A stretch of 64,000 nt of DNA from Microbacterium sp. 18062 (GTDB taxonomy: Bacteria; Actinomycetota; Actinomycetes; Actinomycetales; Microbacteriaceae), in assembly GCF_902706225.1 (NCBI RefSeq), contig NZ_CACSKB010000016.1, positions 1 to 64,000 on the forward strand. Reading direction: 5' to 3'. The translations under genes were made by a program, and so were the position numbers. Within the stretch, counting starts at the first letter, position 1. Each line of letters begins with the position of its first letter. Below the pieces are notes generated by a model. It was not told the DNA's origin, did not search any database, and saw only the letters and a list, made by a program, of their open reading frames with translations. Positions 42,260-51,215 of the stretch are shown piece after piece.

Positions 42260-43818
42260 GGGGTGTCCTCCGAGGTCAGGTCCGCCCAGTGGTCGATCCC
42301 GCGGATCTGTGCGGCGGGGTCGGTGTAGCGGATGACGGCGTGCTCCTCCGTGCACTCCGCGATCGCATGCATGAGGTGGTTGCGGCCCAGGCCCGACTGC
42401 TTGACGCCGCCGAACGGCACGAGCGGGACGCTCGCCCCCACCCGGTGCGCGTTGACGAACGTGTTGCCGGCCTCGATCCCGAGCGCGACGGCGCGGGCGT
42501 GGTCGGGGTCGGCCGACCACACCGAGGAGCACAGCCCGTACTCGGTGCGGTTGGCCTCCCGCACGGCGACGGCATCGTCGTCGACCGCGACGATCGGGAC
42601 GATCGGCGCGAACTGCTCGGTGAGCACGAGCTCGTGATCGGGACTGATGCCGCTCACGACCGTCGGACGCACGAACCGGCCCCCGGCGGGGTCGACGCCG
42701 GGGGCGAACGTGCCGCCCTCGTGCACCTCGGCGCCCGCATCCCGCGCCGCCTGCAGCAGGCGCAGCGCGTTGCGATGACCGGCCTCCGTCGTGAGCGGGC
42801 CCATGTGGACGCGCTCGTCCGCCCCCGGTCCGACGACGATCCGGTCCACCATGCGGGTGAACCTGTCGACGAACTCGTCGTGGCGCGCACGGTGCACGTA
42901 GATGCGCTTGATGTCGAAGCACACCTGCCCGGCCAGCGAGAAGCATCCGGCCACGATCTCGCGCAGCGTCGCGTCGTCGAGCACGGCGTCCTCGAGCACC
43001 AGGGCGGGATCGTTGCCGCCGAGCTCGAGGGAGACCTTCTTGACCGTGTCGGCGGCGGCGCGCATGACCTCGCGCCCGGCGACCGTGCCGCCGACGAAGG
43101 ACACGCCCCGGATGCCCGGAGCACGGCAGAGCGCCGCGCCGACCGCGGCGCCGGTGCCCTGGACGACGGTGACGGCCCCCGCGGGCAGCTCCGCCGCCAG
43201 CAGCGCGAGCGCCGCGGTGAGCGACAGGGGCGCCGCCTCGGCGGGCTTGACGACGACCGAGCACCCGGCGGCGAGCGCCGGGGCGACGCAGTTGAGGGCG
43301 AGGTAGACCGGCGTGTTCCACGGCGTGATGACGGCCATCGGACCGACCGGAACCCGGTGCAGCAGGACCTCGTCGGCCGCGCCCGCTCCGGGCCTTCCCG
43401 TGAGGTCGTGGATCTCTGCGGCCTCCTCGGCGAGATCGGCGAACGAACGGAGCAGCTGCACGCCGCCGCCGACGTCGCCGCGCGCCTCCGAGAGCGGCTT
43501 GCCGACCTCGGAGGTGACCGAGCGTGCGAGGTCCTCGGCCCGCTCGGCGATCGCGTCGGCGCCCCGGTGGATCGCCGCCGCCCGCTCGGCGGGGGTCAGC
43601 GCCGACCACGTGCGGAACCCCGCCGCAGCGACGTCGACGGCGGCCGCGATGCCCTCGGGGGGCGTCGGCAGACACCATCCGACGATGCGTCGCGTCGCGG
43701 GGTCGTCGACCGCGATCGGCGCGCCCTCGCCGCCGCCGGGCACGCCGACGGCGGCGGCCGCCGGCAGTCCGTCGGCCGACCGCGGCCACAACGGCGCGCG
43801 CGTGAGCGTGTCAGGCAT
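42256..43818 (-). CDS. Aldehyde dehydrogenase
   Basis: 520-residue ALDH with general base Glu265 (LELGGNDPAL) and nucleophile Cys300 (AGQVCFDIKR). The coenzyme segment TPWNTPVYLALN is near 165. It starts 7 bp inside the end of the SnoaL-like gene and is coupled to the LigW-like gene. In a lignostilbene pathway it would oxidise one of the two aldehydes released by the dioxygenase: vanillin or a 5-formyl compound. It resembles the ALDH at 11098 more than the second ALDH of its own operon. Confidence 0.85.
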   Translation of the reverse strand: MPDTLTRAPLWPRSADGLPAAAAVGVPGGGEGAPIAVDDPATRRIVGWCLPTPPEGIAAAVDVAAAGFRTWSALTPAERAAAIHRGADAIAERAEDLARSVTSEVGKPLSEARGDVGGGVQLLRSFADLAEEAAEIHDLTGRPGAGAADEVLLHRVPVGPMAVITPWNTPVYLALNCVAPALAAGCSVVVKPAEAAPLSLTAALALLAAELPAGAVTVVQGTGAAVGAALCRAPGIRGVSFVGGTVAGREVMRAAADTVKKVSLELGGNDPALVLEDAVLDDATLREIVAGCFSLAGQVCFDIKRIYVHRARHDEFVDRFTRMVDRIVVGPGADERVHMGPLTTEAGHRNALRLLQAARDAGAEVHEGGTFAPGVDPAGGRFVRPTVVSGISPDHELVLTEQFAPIVPIVAVDDDAVAVREANRTEYGLCSSVWSADPDHARAVALGIEAGNTFVNAHRVGASVPLVPFGGVKQSGLGRNHLMHAIAECTEEHAVIRYTDPAAQIRGIDHWADLTSEDTP

Positions 43819-44524
43819 GCCGGGCCGCCTCGGGGTCGGCGGACACGACCTGCCGTCCGGTCACCGGGTGCGCGTAGTGGAACGGGAACACCGAGGTGTC
43901 GGGGAACAGGCCGTAGCCGTCGAGGTGCGCGTCGGGGCCCAGCGGGTCTTCGGGGAACAGGCCGCCCCGGAACTGGTCCATCGGCTCCTTGTGCGCCCAG
44001 CCCTCGCCGTACTCGCCGTGCCACACGGGACGGTAGTTCAGGCGCGCGATCTTCCAGACGCCGTCCTCCTTGACGTACTCGTTCTCGTAGAGGCCGCCCT
44101 CCCACCACTGGTCCATCGACAGCCGGCCGGGATAGCTCTCCTTCGCCGCGTCGTGCAGGCCCGCCTGCATCGTGCAGCGGAAGCGGCCCCGGGCGCTCCG
44201 GCCGTCCTCGGACACCGTGATGACGTCCTGGTGCTGCGGGTGGTCGAGCAGGAAGCCGAACCGCGGCCCGTTGAGACCGTCGGTGAAGCGCCTCTGGAAG
44301 CGCTCGACGAACAGGCGGCGGACGCCGCCCTTGCCCCGGTAGAGGCCGCCCAGGAAGACCGCGTCGGCGTCGTCGGCGAACAGGTCCACGACGTCCTCGT
44401 AGAGGCACTTGTCGAGGTAGTAGCCGTAGGTGTGGTGCAGCGTGCGCACGGCCTGCGCGGCCTCGAGGCGGTCCACGCGCGCGAGGAGCGCGGCGACGGT
44501 GTCGGTCAGGTTCTCGTCGGTCAT
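43811..44524 (-). CDS. NTF2/SnoaL-like protein, LdpA-type lyase candidate
   Basis: 237-residue protein with a cone-shaped NTF2-like fold: the N-terminal helix LHHTYGYYLDKCLYEDVVDL, then LFADDADAVFLGGLYRGK, and the core strands near ENEYVKEDGVWKIARLNYRPVWH, followed by a C-terminal extension ending HYAHPVTGRQ. Cofactor-free enzymes of this fold include LdpA, which deformylates a lignin diarylpropane to lignostilbene. Its place between two aldehyde dehydrogenases in an operon with a lignostilbene-type dioxygenase makes an LdpA-like role attractive, but I cannot verify sequence homology here. The start has AAGGA upstream; MM gives an alternative at 44527. Confidence 0.75.
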   Translation of the reverse strand: MTDENLTDTVAALLARVDRLEAAQAVRTLHHTYGYYLDKCLYEDVVDLFADDADAVFLGGLYRGKGGVRRLFVERFQRRFTDGLNGPRFGFLLDHPQHQDVITVSEDGRSARGRFRCTMQAGLHDAAKESYPGRLSMDQWWEGGLYENEYVKEDGVWKIARLNYRPVWHGEYGEGWAHKEPMDQFRGGLFPEDPLGPDAHLDGYGLFPDTSVFPFHYAHPVTGRQVVSADPEAARHA

Positions 44525-44577
44525 CATTCGTCCTTGCTGTTTCTCGGGGAGGGAAGAGGGCGGGGTGGCGGCCGCGA

Positions 44578-46074
44578 TCACCCCGGCGCGTCCGGGGTGT
44601 GGTCGAACAGGTAGTAGGTGCGCGGCACGAGGTAGCTCTCCAGCGCCTCGGGGCCGTTCTCGCGCCCCTGGCCGCTGTCCTTGACGCCGCCCCAGGGCGC
44701 TGCGGCATCGGGCTGATAGCCGTTGACGCCCACGGTTCCCGCCTCGATGCGCCGCGCGAGCGCGAGGCCCCGCGCGGTGTCGGCCGTCCAGACGCTCCCG
44801 GCGAGGCCGTAGGGCGAGTCGTTCGCGATGCGCACCGCGTCGTCGTCGTCCTCGGCGGCGATCACGACGACGACCGGGCCGAAGATCTCCTGCTGCGCGA
44901 CGTCGTCCCGGCTGCGGACGCCGGTGAGCACCGTCGGCGCGACGTAGAACCCCCGCTCCGGCACGGCGGCGTCCCGTCCGCCGGCCTCGACGACGGCGCC
45001 CCGGTCGACGGCCTCGGCGATCGCGCGCCGCACCCGTTCGCGCTGTGCGCCCGTGCCGAGCGGTCCCATCGTCGTCGCCGTGTCGAACGGCGAGCCGAGC
45101 CGCTGCCCCTGCGCATGGTCGACGAGCAGGCGCACGACCGCGTCGTAGACGCCGGGCGTCGCCACGACGCGGGTCTGCGCGAAGCACGTCTGCCCAGAGT
45201 TCTGGAACGCCAGCGGAGGCAGGTCGCGGGCGACGACGTCCAGGTCGGCGTCGTCGAGCACGACGGCGGCCGACTTGCCGCCGAGCTCCAGGTTGACCGT
45301 GGCCAGGCGCTCCCCCACCGTCCGGGCGATGGTGCGCCCGACACCGGTGGATCCGGTGAACGCCACCCGCGCCACATCCGGGTTCGCCACGAGGGCCGCC
45401 GCGAAGTCCGGGCCACCGGGCACGACGTTGACCACGCCCGGCGGCAGATCCGCCTCGTCGAGGATGCGCCCGATGATGCGCGCCGAGACGCCGTTCTCCT
45501 CGGCGGGCTTGATCACGATCGTGCACCCGGCGGCGAGCGCCGGGGCGAACTTCGAGGCCAGGAGCGTGGCGGCGTAGTTCCACGGCGCGATCGCGGCGAC
45601 GACGCCGGCCGCGGTGGGACGGATGCGGGCGGAGCCGCGGAAGTAGGCGGGGACGCGGTCCTCCTCCTCGACACGGGTGCGGGCGAGCTGAGCGTAGTAG
45701 CGCAGCATCTGGGCGGGCGCGAACCCGTTGAAGAAGCCGGACATGCCCACGGGCATGCCCATCTCGCGCGAGATGGCCGCGCCGATCTCCTCGGCGTGGG
45801 CCTCCCACACCTCGGCGAAGCGCTCCAGGTGGTCGGCGCGCTGCGCTCCGGTGAGCGCGGACCAGGCCGGGAAGGCGGCCTTGGCGGCCTGCACGGCGGC
45901 GGCGGCGTCGGCGGCCTCGCCGATCGAGACCTCGGCGACGACCTCCTCCGTCGCGGGATCGACGATCCGCCGGGTCAGGTCGCCCGCGGCGGGCTCCCAC
46001 CGTCCGCCGACGAAGAACTCACGCAGGTGGCCGACCGCGCCGGCCACCTCGTCCTCATGAACGCGTGTACTCAA
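44578..46074 (-). CDS. Aldehyde dehydrogenase
   Basis: 498-residue ALDH with Glu263 (LELGGKSAAV) and Cys297 (SGQTCFAQTR). The APWNYAATLL segment is near 163. The apparent start is TTG at 46074, behind GGGAGTGAG, and it overlaps the last 20 bp of the lipoprotein gene; I found no better start downstream. It is distinct from the other ALDHs in the window. Two unlike ALDHs in one operon fit the two different aldehydes expected from cleavage of an unsymmetrical stilbene. Confidence 0.83.
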   Translation of the reverse strand: MSTRVHEDEVAGAVGHLREFFVGGRWEPAAGDLTRRIVDPATEEVVAEVSIGEAADAAAAVQAAKAAFPAWSALTGAQRADHLERFAEVWEAHAEEIGAAISREMGMPVGMSGFFNGFAPAQMLRYYAQLARTRVEEEDRVPAYFRGSARIRPTAAGVVAAIAPWNYAATLLASKFAPALAAGCTIVIKPAEENGVSARIIGRILDEADLPPGVVNVVPGGPDFAAALVANPDVARVAFTGSTGVGRTIARTVGERLATVNLELGGKSAAVVLDDADLDVVARDLPPLAFQNSGQTCFAQTRVVATPGVYDAVVRLLVDHAQGQRLGSPFDTATTMGPLGTGAQRERVRRAIAEAVDRGAVVEAGGRDAAVPERGFYVAPTVLTGVRSRDDVAQQEIFGPVVVVIAAEDDDDAVRIANDSPYGLAGSVWTADTARGLALARRIEAGTVGVNGYQPDAAAPWGGVKDSGQGRENGPEALESYLVPRTYYLFDHTPDAPG

Positions 46075-47380
46075 TGCTCACTCCCGTGTCCTGCCAGCCG
46101 CCCTTTTCGACGTCGTACCGGCGTAGTTCGATGTAGTCGAGGATGTAGGGATCGCCGGCGTCGGCGTCCACCCTCTGCTCCGGCCGGAGGTAGTAGTCGC
46201 GCGTGAGCTCGAGGTCCCACAGGGCGTTCATCAGCGACGCCCGTGTCAGGCCGGCGTCGCTCGCCGCCGCCTGCTCGAGCGCCGCGACGACCCACTCCAT
46301 CCCGCCGTAGCCGTCGAGGGCGTTCGAGCCGTACGGGTCCGCCTGCGGCTGGTACTCGGCCATGTCGGCGAAGTACGCGGCCAGGCGGGGGTCGTCGGCG
46401 TTGGCCGGATCGCCCGGGTCCACCGTGTAGAACGGCGCGACGACACCGTCGCCGTCGGCGCCGATCGGGATGAAGTACTGCTTCGCGCCGTTGCAGGCGG
46501 AGGAGACCATGGTGATGCCCTCCCAGCCCGCCTGGGCGAGCCCCTGCAGGAACGTCGAGCAGGCCGGCCCCTGGATCTCGGCGAGTACCGCATCGGCGCC
46601 CGAGGTGACGAGCGTCGCGATCTGCGGGTCGTAGGTCGTCGCGACGGGCGAGACCGTCTCGGGCTCGAGCACGGTCAGGCCCTGCGCCTCGGCGCGCTCG
46701 GCGAAGGTGAGCGAGAAGTCGGCGCCGAGCTCGTTGTCCTGGCGGATCTCCATGATCGTCGCGCCCGGCCGCTCCGCGGCGAGCCACTCGGTGAGGGCGA
46801 CGGCCTCGGCGTCGGCGGGGGCGATGCCGACGATCGTCCACGGGTTGCTCTCGGCGTCGCCGATCTCGAGGTTGGTGGTGATGGCGTTCACCTGCGGGGT
46901 GCAGGTGTCCGCCGCGAGCTGCTGAGCGGCGAGGATGATCGAGGTCGTGATCTCGTTGGCGAGCAGGAACACCTCCTCCTGGCCGATGAGCTCCTGCGCG
47001 TTGCTGATCTCGCGTGCGGGATCGAGGCCGTTGTCGCGCGCGACCAGCTCGATGTCGTGGCCGTCGACGCCGCCGTCGTCGTTGACCCGATCGGCGACGG
47101 CCTGGGCGCCCGCCTGGACGAGTGCCCCGACCGGCGCGAGCGGGCCGCTCAAGGGCAGGCTCAGCCCGACCTTGATCGGCGCGCCGTCCGCCAGCGAAGC
47201 GAGGGCCTCGGCGGGGCACGCCGACGTGTCGACGAACCCTGCGCCCGTCGCGCCGGACACGTCGCCCGAGCCTTCGTCGCCGCCGGAGCGGGAGTTCCCG
47301 CAGCCGGCGAGGGCGAGCACGGTGACGCCGGCGAGGGTGAGGGCCGCGCACCGTCGCGCGGCGGGTCTGAGCATGCTCAT
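46055..47380 (-). CDS. Branched-chain-type ABC importer, substrate-binding lipoprotein
   Basis: 441-residue Peripla_BP_6 (LivJ-like) protein with lipobox ALAGC (Cys27) and GLSLPLSGPLAPVGALVQAG near residue 75. Such proteins in catabolic clusters often bind aromatic acids rather than amino acids. It has AGGAGA before the ATG and overlaps the stop of the LivM-type permease. It is encoded after the two permeases and directly before the catabolic genes. Confidence 0.88.
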   Translation of the reverse strand: MSMLRPAARRCAALTLAGVTVLALAGCGNSRSGGDEGSGDVSGATGAGFVDTSACPAEALASLADGAPIKVGLSLPLSGPLAPVGALVQAGAQAVADRVNDDGGVDGHDIELVARDNGLDPAREISNAQELIGQEEVFLLANEITTSIILAAQQLAADTCTPQVNAITTNLEIGDAESNPWTIVGIAPADAEAVALTEWLAAERPGATIMEIRQDNELGADFSLTFAERAEAQGLTVLEPETVSPVATTYDPQIATLVTSGADAVLAEIQGPACSTFLQGLAQAGWEGITMVSSACNGAKQYFIPIGADGDGVVAPFYTVDPGDPANADDPRLAAYFADMAEYQPQADPYGSNALDGYGGMEWVVAALEQAAASDAGLTRASLMNALWDLELTRDYYLRPEQRVDADAGDPYILDYIELRRYDVEKGGWQDTGVSIEYTRS

Positions 47381-48567
47381 GAATGGATCTCCTCTGGTGT
47401 GCGGGGTGCGGCATCGGCATCCGGCGCGGGAGGCGCCGGGCGACGAGTCCGGGCGCCGGAGGCGGCGGGGAGCTCGCCTCCGGCGGGGATGACGACGACG
47501 AAGCGGCGGGCGAGCCGCGCGGCGGCGGGGACGACGCCCCGCGGCAGGAAGAACACGCACAGCAGCAGGAGGGCGCCGTAGACGATGTTGGACACCAGGC
47601 CCACGTGCGCCGTCAGCGACTGCAGCCCCGGGATGCCGAGGACCAGCTGCGAGCTCATCGGCGGCAGGTAGACCATGAAGAAGGCGCCCACGACCGCACC
47701 GGCCACGGAGGACTTGCCGCCGATGATCATCGCCGTCAGGAACAGCAGCGTGAGGCTGAACCCGATGCTCTGCGGGGTCACGATCGGCACGACCAGCATG
47801 TACATGGATCCGCCCACCGCCGCGAGCATGGAGCTGACGACGAACGCGCCGATCTTCGTTCCCGCCGTCCACACGCCGGACACCGCGGCGGTGCGCTCCC
47901 CCGACGAGATGTAGAGCAGGCCGCGGCCGACCCTGCTGCGAAGCACCTGCGCGACGAGGAGGAAGACCACCACGGCGATCGCGAGCAGCACGAGGTACTT
48001 CCACCCCGCGGCGCTGACGTCGAGCAGCAGCCAGTCGGGCTTGGTCCAGCGGAACGACGCACGCACGCCCGACGCGGAGCCCGCGCCCAGCCATGCCGAA
48101 GAGTGGCCCTGCAGGTAGATGGGCACGGCCGTGCCGAGCGCGAGGGTGACGATCGCGAGGTACATGCCCTTCAGCCGGAGCGCCGGGATCCCGACGACGA
48201 GGCCGACGAGGGCGCCGATCGCCGCCGAGACCGGGATGGTCGCGAAGAACGGCCATCCGTGGTCGCCCGCGAGGATCGCGGTCGTATAGGCGCCGACGCC
48301 GAAGAAGGCGGCGTGGCCGAGCGAGATCTGCCCGCTCATCCCGGTGACGATGTTCAGCCCGAGCAGCGCGACCGCGTAGGCCGCCACCTGCGAGAGCCGG
48401 CCCAGCTCGAAGTCGGTGACGACGACCGGGACGAGGATGCCGACCACCGCTGCGATCGCCGCCACGGCACCGACCAGCAGCCGGTGGCGGGCGCTTCCGC
48501 GCACGAGGACGCGCCCGGCGGCCTTCGGGATCGGCACCGCGGCGGTGCTCATGGTCGAGGTGCTCAC
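47377..48567 (-). CDS. Branched-chain-type ABC importer, LivM-type permease
   Basis: 396-residue permease with about ten hydrophobic segments. The signature LLGLNIVTGMSGQISLGHAA lies near residue 70, and a cytoplasmic Pro/Ala-rich tail follows the last helix. The GTG at 48567 overlaps the LivH stop (GTGA) and has GGAGCGG upstream; an internal ATG at 48552 is an alternative. It heterodimerises with the LivH-type permease encoded upstream. Confidence 0.87.
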   Translation of the reverse strand: MSTSTMSTAAVPIPKAAGRVLVRGSARHRLLVGAVAAIAAVVGILVPVVVTDFELGRLSQVAAYAVALLGLNIVTGMSGQISLGHAAFFGVGAYTTAILAGDHGWPFFATIPVSAAIGALVGLVVGIPALRLKGMYLAIVTLALGTAVPIYLQGHSSAWLGAGSASGVRASFRWTKPDWLLLDVSAAGWKYLVLLAIAVVVFLLVAQVLRSRVGRGLLYISSGERTAAVSGVWTAGTKIGAFVVSSMLAAVGGSMYMLVVPIVTPQSIGFSLTLLFLTAMIIGGKSSVAGAVVGAFFMVYLPPMSSQLVLGIPGLQSLTAHVGLVSNIVYGALLLLCVFFLPRGVVPAAARLARRFVVVIPAGGELPAASGARTRRPAPPAPDADAAPRTPEEIHS

Positions 48568-49484
48568 ACCCGCTCCGATCTCACGTAGCCGAACAGTCCC
48601 TGCGGGCGCACCAGCAGGACCACGAGGATGACGGCGAGGGCGACGACGAAGCCCATCTCGCCGGGGATGAACGACAGCAGGCCGGGCACGGTGTTCACCA
48701 GGAGCCCGACGGCGATGCCGCCGACCACGGCGCCGACGATGCTGTCGAACCCGCCGAGGGTGGCCGCCGCGATGCCGTAGATCAGCAGCGGCACCATCAT
48801 CATGAAGTCGATCGTGCCGATCGAGGCCGAGACCAGGACGGCGCCGGCGGTGCCGATCACGCCGGCGATCCCCCATCCGATGACGGCGAGCCGCGTGGGG
48901 GAGATCCCGACCAGGGCGGACGACTCGCGGTTGCTCATCAGCGCGCGGAACGCCAGGCCGAGCGAGGTGCGACGCATGAGCAGCAGCAGCCCCGTCACCA
49001 CGACGGCGAGCGAGACGAGCACACCCAGGTGGGCGGCGCTGATCGAGACGCGCGGAGGCCCTTCCGCGATGACGCCGCGCCCGTCGCCGAAGGGCGCGAG
49101 GCCCGGCAGCACGTCGGTGCCCCAGACGATGCCGGTGAGCGAGCCCACGATGAGGATGAGGGCGACGGTGGTCAGGATGACGGCGAACTCGCTGCGCTTC
49201 TCGGCGGGGCGGATGAGGAGCCGCTCGACCGCCGCGCCCATGAGGAAGGACACGCCCAGGCCAAGGACGATGGCGATCCACGGCGGCAGCCCCAGCCCGG
49301 TGAGGGCCAGCACGACGAAGGCGCCGAGCGAGGCGAGCTCGGTCGCGGCGAGGTTGATGTGGGAGGAGGCCCGGTAGGCCATCACGAACGCGAGCGCCGC
49401 GAAGGCGTAGAGGCTGCCGTTGACCACGCCGGTGAGCACGAGTTGCAGCACGTAGGCGGGGTTGCCGATGTTGTCGTCGAACAC
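48564..49484 (-). CDS. Branched-chain-type ABC importer, LivH-type permease
   Basis: 306-residue permease with about eight helices. VVNGSLYAFAALAFVMAYR at residues 18-36 and the C-terminal RPQGLFGYVRSERV are typical of LivH. It lies 26 bp after the LivF-type ATPase gene in the operon that starts at 51045. Confidence 0.88.
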   Translation of the reverse strand: MFDDNIGNPAYVLQLVLTGVVNGSLYAFAALAFVMAYRASSHINLAATELASLGAFVVLALTGLGLPPWIAIVLGLGVSFLMGAAVERLLIRPAEKRSEFAVILTTVALILIVGSLTGIVWGTDVLPGLAPFGDGRGVIAEGPPRVSISAAHLGVLVSLAVVVTGLLLLMRRTSLGLAFRALMSNRESSALVGISPTRLAVIGWGIAGVIGTAGAVLVSASIGTIDFMMMVPLLIYGIAAATLGGFDSIVGAVVGGIAVGLLVNTVPGLLSFIPGEMGFVVALAVILVVLLVRPQGLFGYVRSERV

Positions 49485-49510
49485 GTGTCCTCTCCCTTCT
49501 CTTCGCGCCG

Positions 49511-50263
49511 TCAGTAGCCGAGGTAGATGCGCTGGACGGACTCGTCGTCGCGGACCTGCTGAGCGGTGCCCGACAGCGAGAGCTCACCCGACTCGAGCAC
49601 GTAGGCCCGGTGGCCGATCTCCAGGGCGAGGTCGGCGTTCTGCTCGACGACGACGACCGCGGTGCCGCGCGAGGCGTTGAGGTGGGCGAGCCGCTCGAAC
49701 ACCTCCTCCGTGATGCGCCGGGACAGCCCGAGCGAGGGCTCGTCGAGCAGGAGCAGGCGCGGATCGCTCATCATGGCCCGGGCGATCGCGAGCATCTGCT
49801 GCTCGCCGCCGCTCATCGAGCCCGCCTTCTGCCGGCGACGCTCCGCGAGCCGGGGGAAGAACTCGAACCACTCCTCCATCTCGGCGTCGACGCGAGCGCG
49901 GTCCTTGCGGATGAAGGCGCCGACGACGAGGTTCTCCGCGACCGTGAGATCGGGGAACGTGCCGCGGCCCTGCGGGACGTGCGCGATCCCGCGACGCAGG
50001 ATGCGGTCCGCGGACCGTCCGCGGATGGTCTCGCCGGCCAGCTCCACCCGCCCCTGCGAGGGGATCATCCCCGACACCGCGCGCAGGGTGCTCGTCTTGC
50101 CTGCGCCGTTCGCGCCCAGCAGCACGACGATCTCGCCGGAGGCCACGTCGAAGTCGATGCCGTGGACCACGCGCACCCGGCCGTAGGCGACCGTCAGATC
50201 GCGCACGGCCAGCAGCGGCGCGGAGGCCTCCGGGCGGGCCGCGGCGACGGGCTGTCCTCTCAT
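49511..50263 (-). CDS. Branched-chain-type ABC importer, LivF-type ATPase
   Basis: 250-residue ATPase with Walker A GANGAGKTS near residue 49, signature MSGGEQQM, Walker B LLLLDEPSLGL and switch region VVVEQN (Gln-Asn in place of His, as in LivF). The ATG at 50263 overlaps the LivG stop. It is one of two LivF-type ATPases in the window; the other, at 60913, serves a separate importer. Confidence 0.9.
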   Translation of the reverse strand: MRGQPVAAARPEASAPLLAVRDLTVAYGRVRVVHGIDFDVASGEIVVLLGANGAGKTSTLRAVSGMIPSQGRVELAGETIRGRSADRILRRGIAHVPQGRGTFPDLTVAENLVVGAFIRKDRARVDAEMEEWFEFFPRLAERRRQKAGSMSGGEQQMLAIARAMMSDPRLLLLDEPSLGLSRRITEEVFERLAHLNASRGTAVVVVEQNADLALEIGHRAYVLESGELSLSGTAQQVRDDESVQRIYLGY

Positions 50264-51045
50264 GCGGCCTCCGCCCTTCCCAGATAGGCGTCGATGACGG
50301 CGGGATCGCGCTGCACCTCGGCCGGAGTGCCGTCCGCGATGCGCCGGCCGAAGTCGAGCACGCTCACCCGGTCGCTCACGCTCATGACGAGGCGCATGTG
50401 GTGCTCGACGAGCAGCACCGAGACGCCTCGTTCGTCGCGGATGCGGCCGATGAGGCCGGCGAGGTCGTCGACCTCGCCGTGGCTGAGGCCGTTTGCGGGC
50501 TCGTCGAGCATGAGCAGCCTCGGGTCGCTCGCGAGCGCGCGGGCCAGCTCGACGCGCTTGAGCGTGCCGAACGGCAGGGCGCCCGCGGTCTCGTGCGCGA
50601 CGCGGGCGAGCCCCAGCTGGTCGAGCGTCTCCATGCACGCCCGCCGGGCGGCGATGTCGACGCGGGCGGAGCGTCCCGGCACGAGCGCGGTGGCCCAGTT
50701 CCCGACGCAGCGGGTGTGCGCGCCGAGCATGACGTTCTCGAGCACGGTCATGCCCGGGTAGAGGGCGACGTTCTGGAACGTCCGCGCCATCCCGTGCTCG
50801 GCGATCCTGTGGACGGGGATCGCGAGCAGATCGGTACCGTCGAGGTCCACGGTTCCGCTCGTGGCCCGGTAGACCCGGGTGAGGACGTTGAACAGTGTCG
50901 TCTTGCCTGCGCCGTTCGGGCCGATGAGGCCCGCGATGTGTCCGCGGTGGACGTCGAGGTCGAGGCCGTCGAGCGCGACGATCCCGCCGAACCGGACGCC
51001 GACCCCTCGGGCCCGCAGAAGCGGGCGCGCGGCCTGTTCCGCCAT
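50260..51045 (-). CDS. Branched-chain-type ABC importer, LivG-type ATPase
   Basis: 261-residue ATPase with Walker A GPNGAGKTT near residue 40, Walker B LLMLDEPANGL and switch His in LVEHHMRLV; the signature is degenerate (PFGTLKRVE). The ATG at 51045 (MAEQ) has GGAAGG upstream. Longer readings to 51228 would cross the divergent IclR promoter. It is the first gene of the 11.4-kb operon that runs to the dioxygenase at 39656. Confidence 0.89.
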   Translation of the reverse strand: MAEQAARPLLRARGVGVRFGGIVALDGLDLDVHRGHIAGLIGPNGAGKTTLFNVLTRVYRATSGTVDLDGTDLLAIPVHRIAEHGMARTFQNVALYPGMTVLENVMLGAHTRCVGNWATALVPGRSARVDIAARRACMETLDQLGLARVAHETAGALPFGTLKRVELARALASDPRLLMLDEPANGLSHGEVDDLAGLIGRIRDERGVSVLLVEHHMRLVMSVSDRVSVLDFGRRIADGTPAEVQRDPAVIDAYLGRAEAA

Positions 51046-51177
51046 GGCGTCCTCGCCTTCCGATCGTCGCGAGGAGCCCGTGATCCGGGCATCGTCGCCC
51101 GGGGGTGTCACCTCGCTGTGATGTGGTGGTGTCATTGGACATCCGGGCAGGCGATCGGGTCCAGCGCTGCGCGTATG

Positions 51178-51196
51178 CTTTCCCCCATGTGGAAAG
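51178..51196. promoter_or_regulatory. IclR operator candidate upstream of the IclR gene
   Basis: Inverted repeat CTTTCC-N7-GGAAAG, 6-bp arms, 19 bp in total, 19 bp upstream of the IclR start and 132 bp from the divergent LivG start. It overlaps a TATGCT stretch that could be a -10 box, so binding here would repress the regulator gene and could control the divergent operon. Confidence 0.5.
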
Positions 51197-51215
51197 GGAT
51201 CCACCGGAGAATCCC

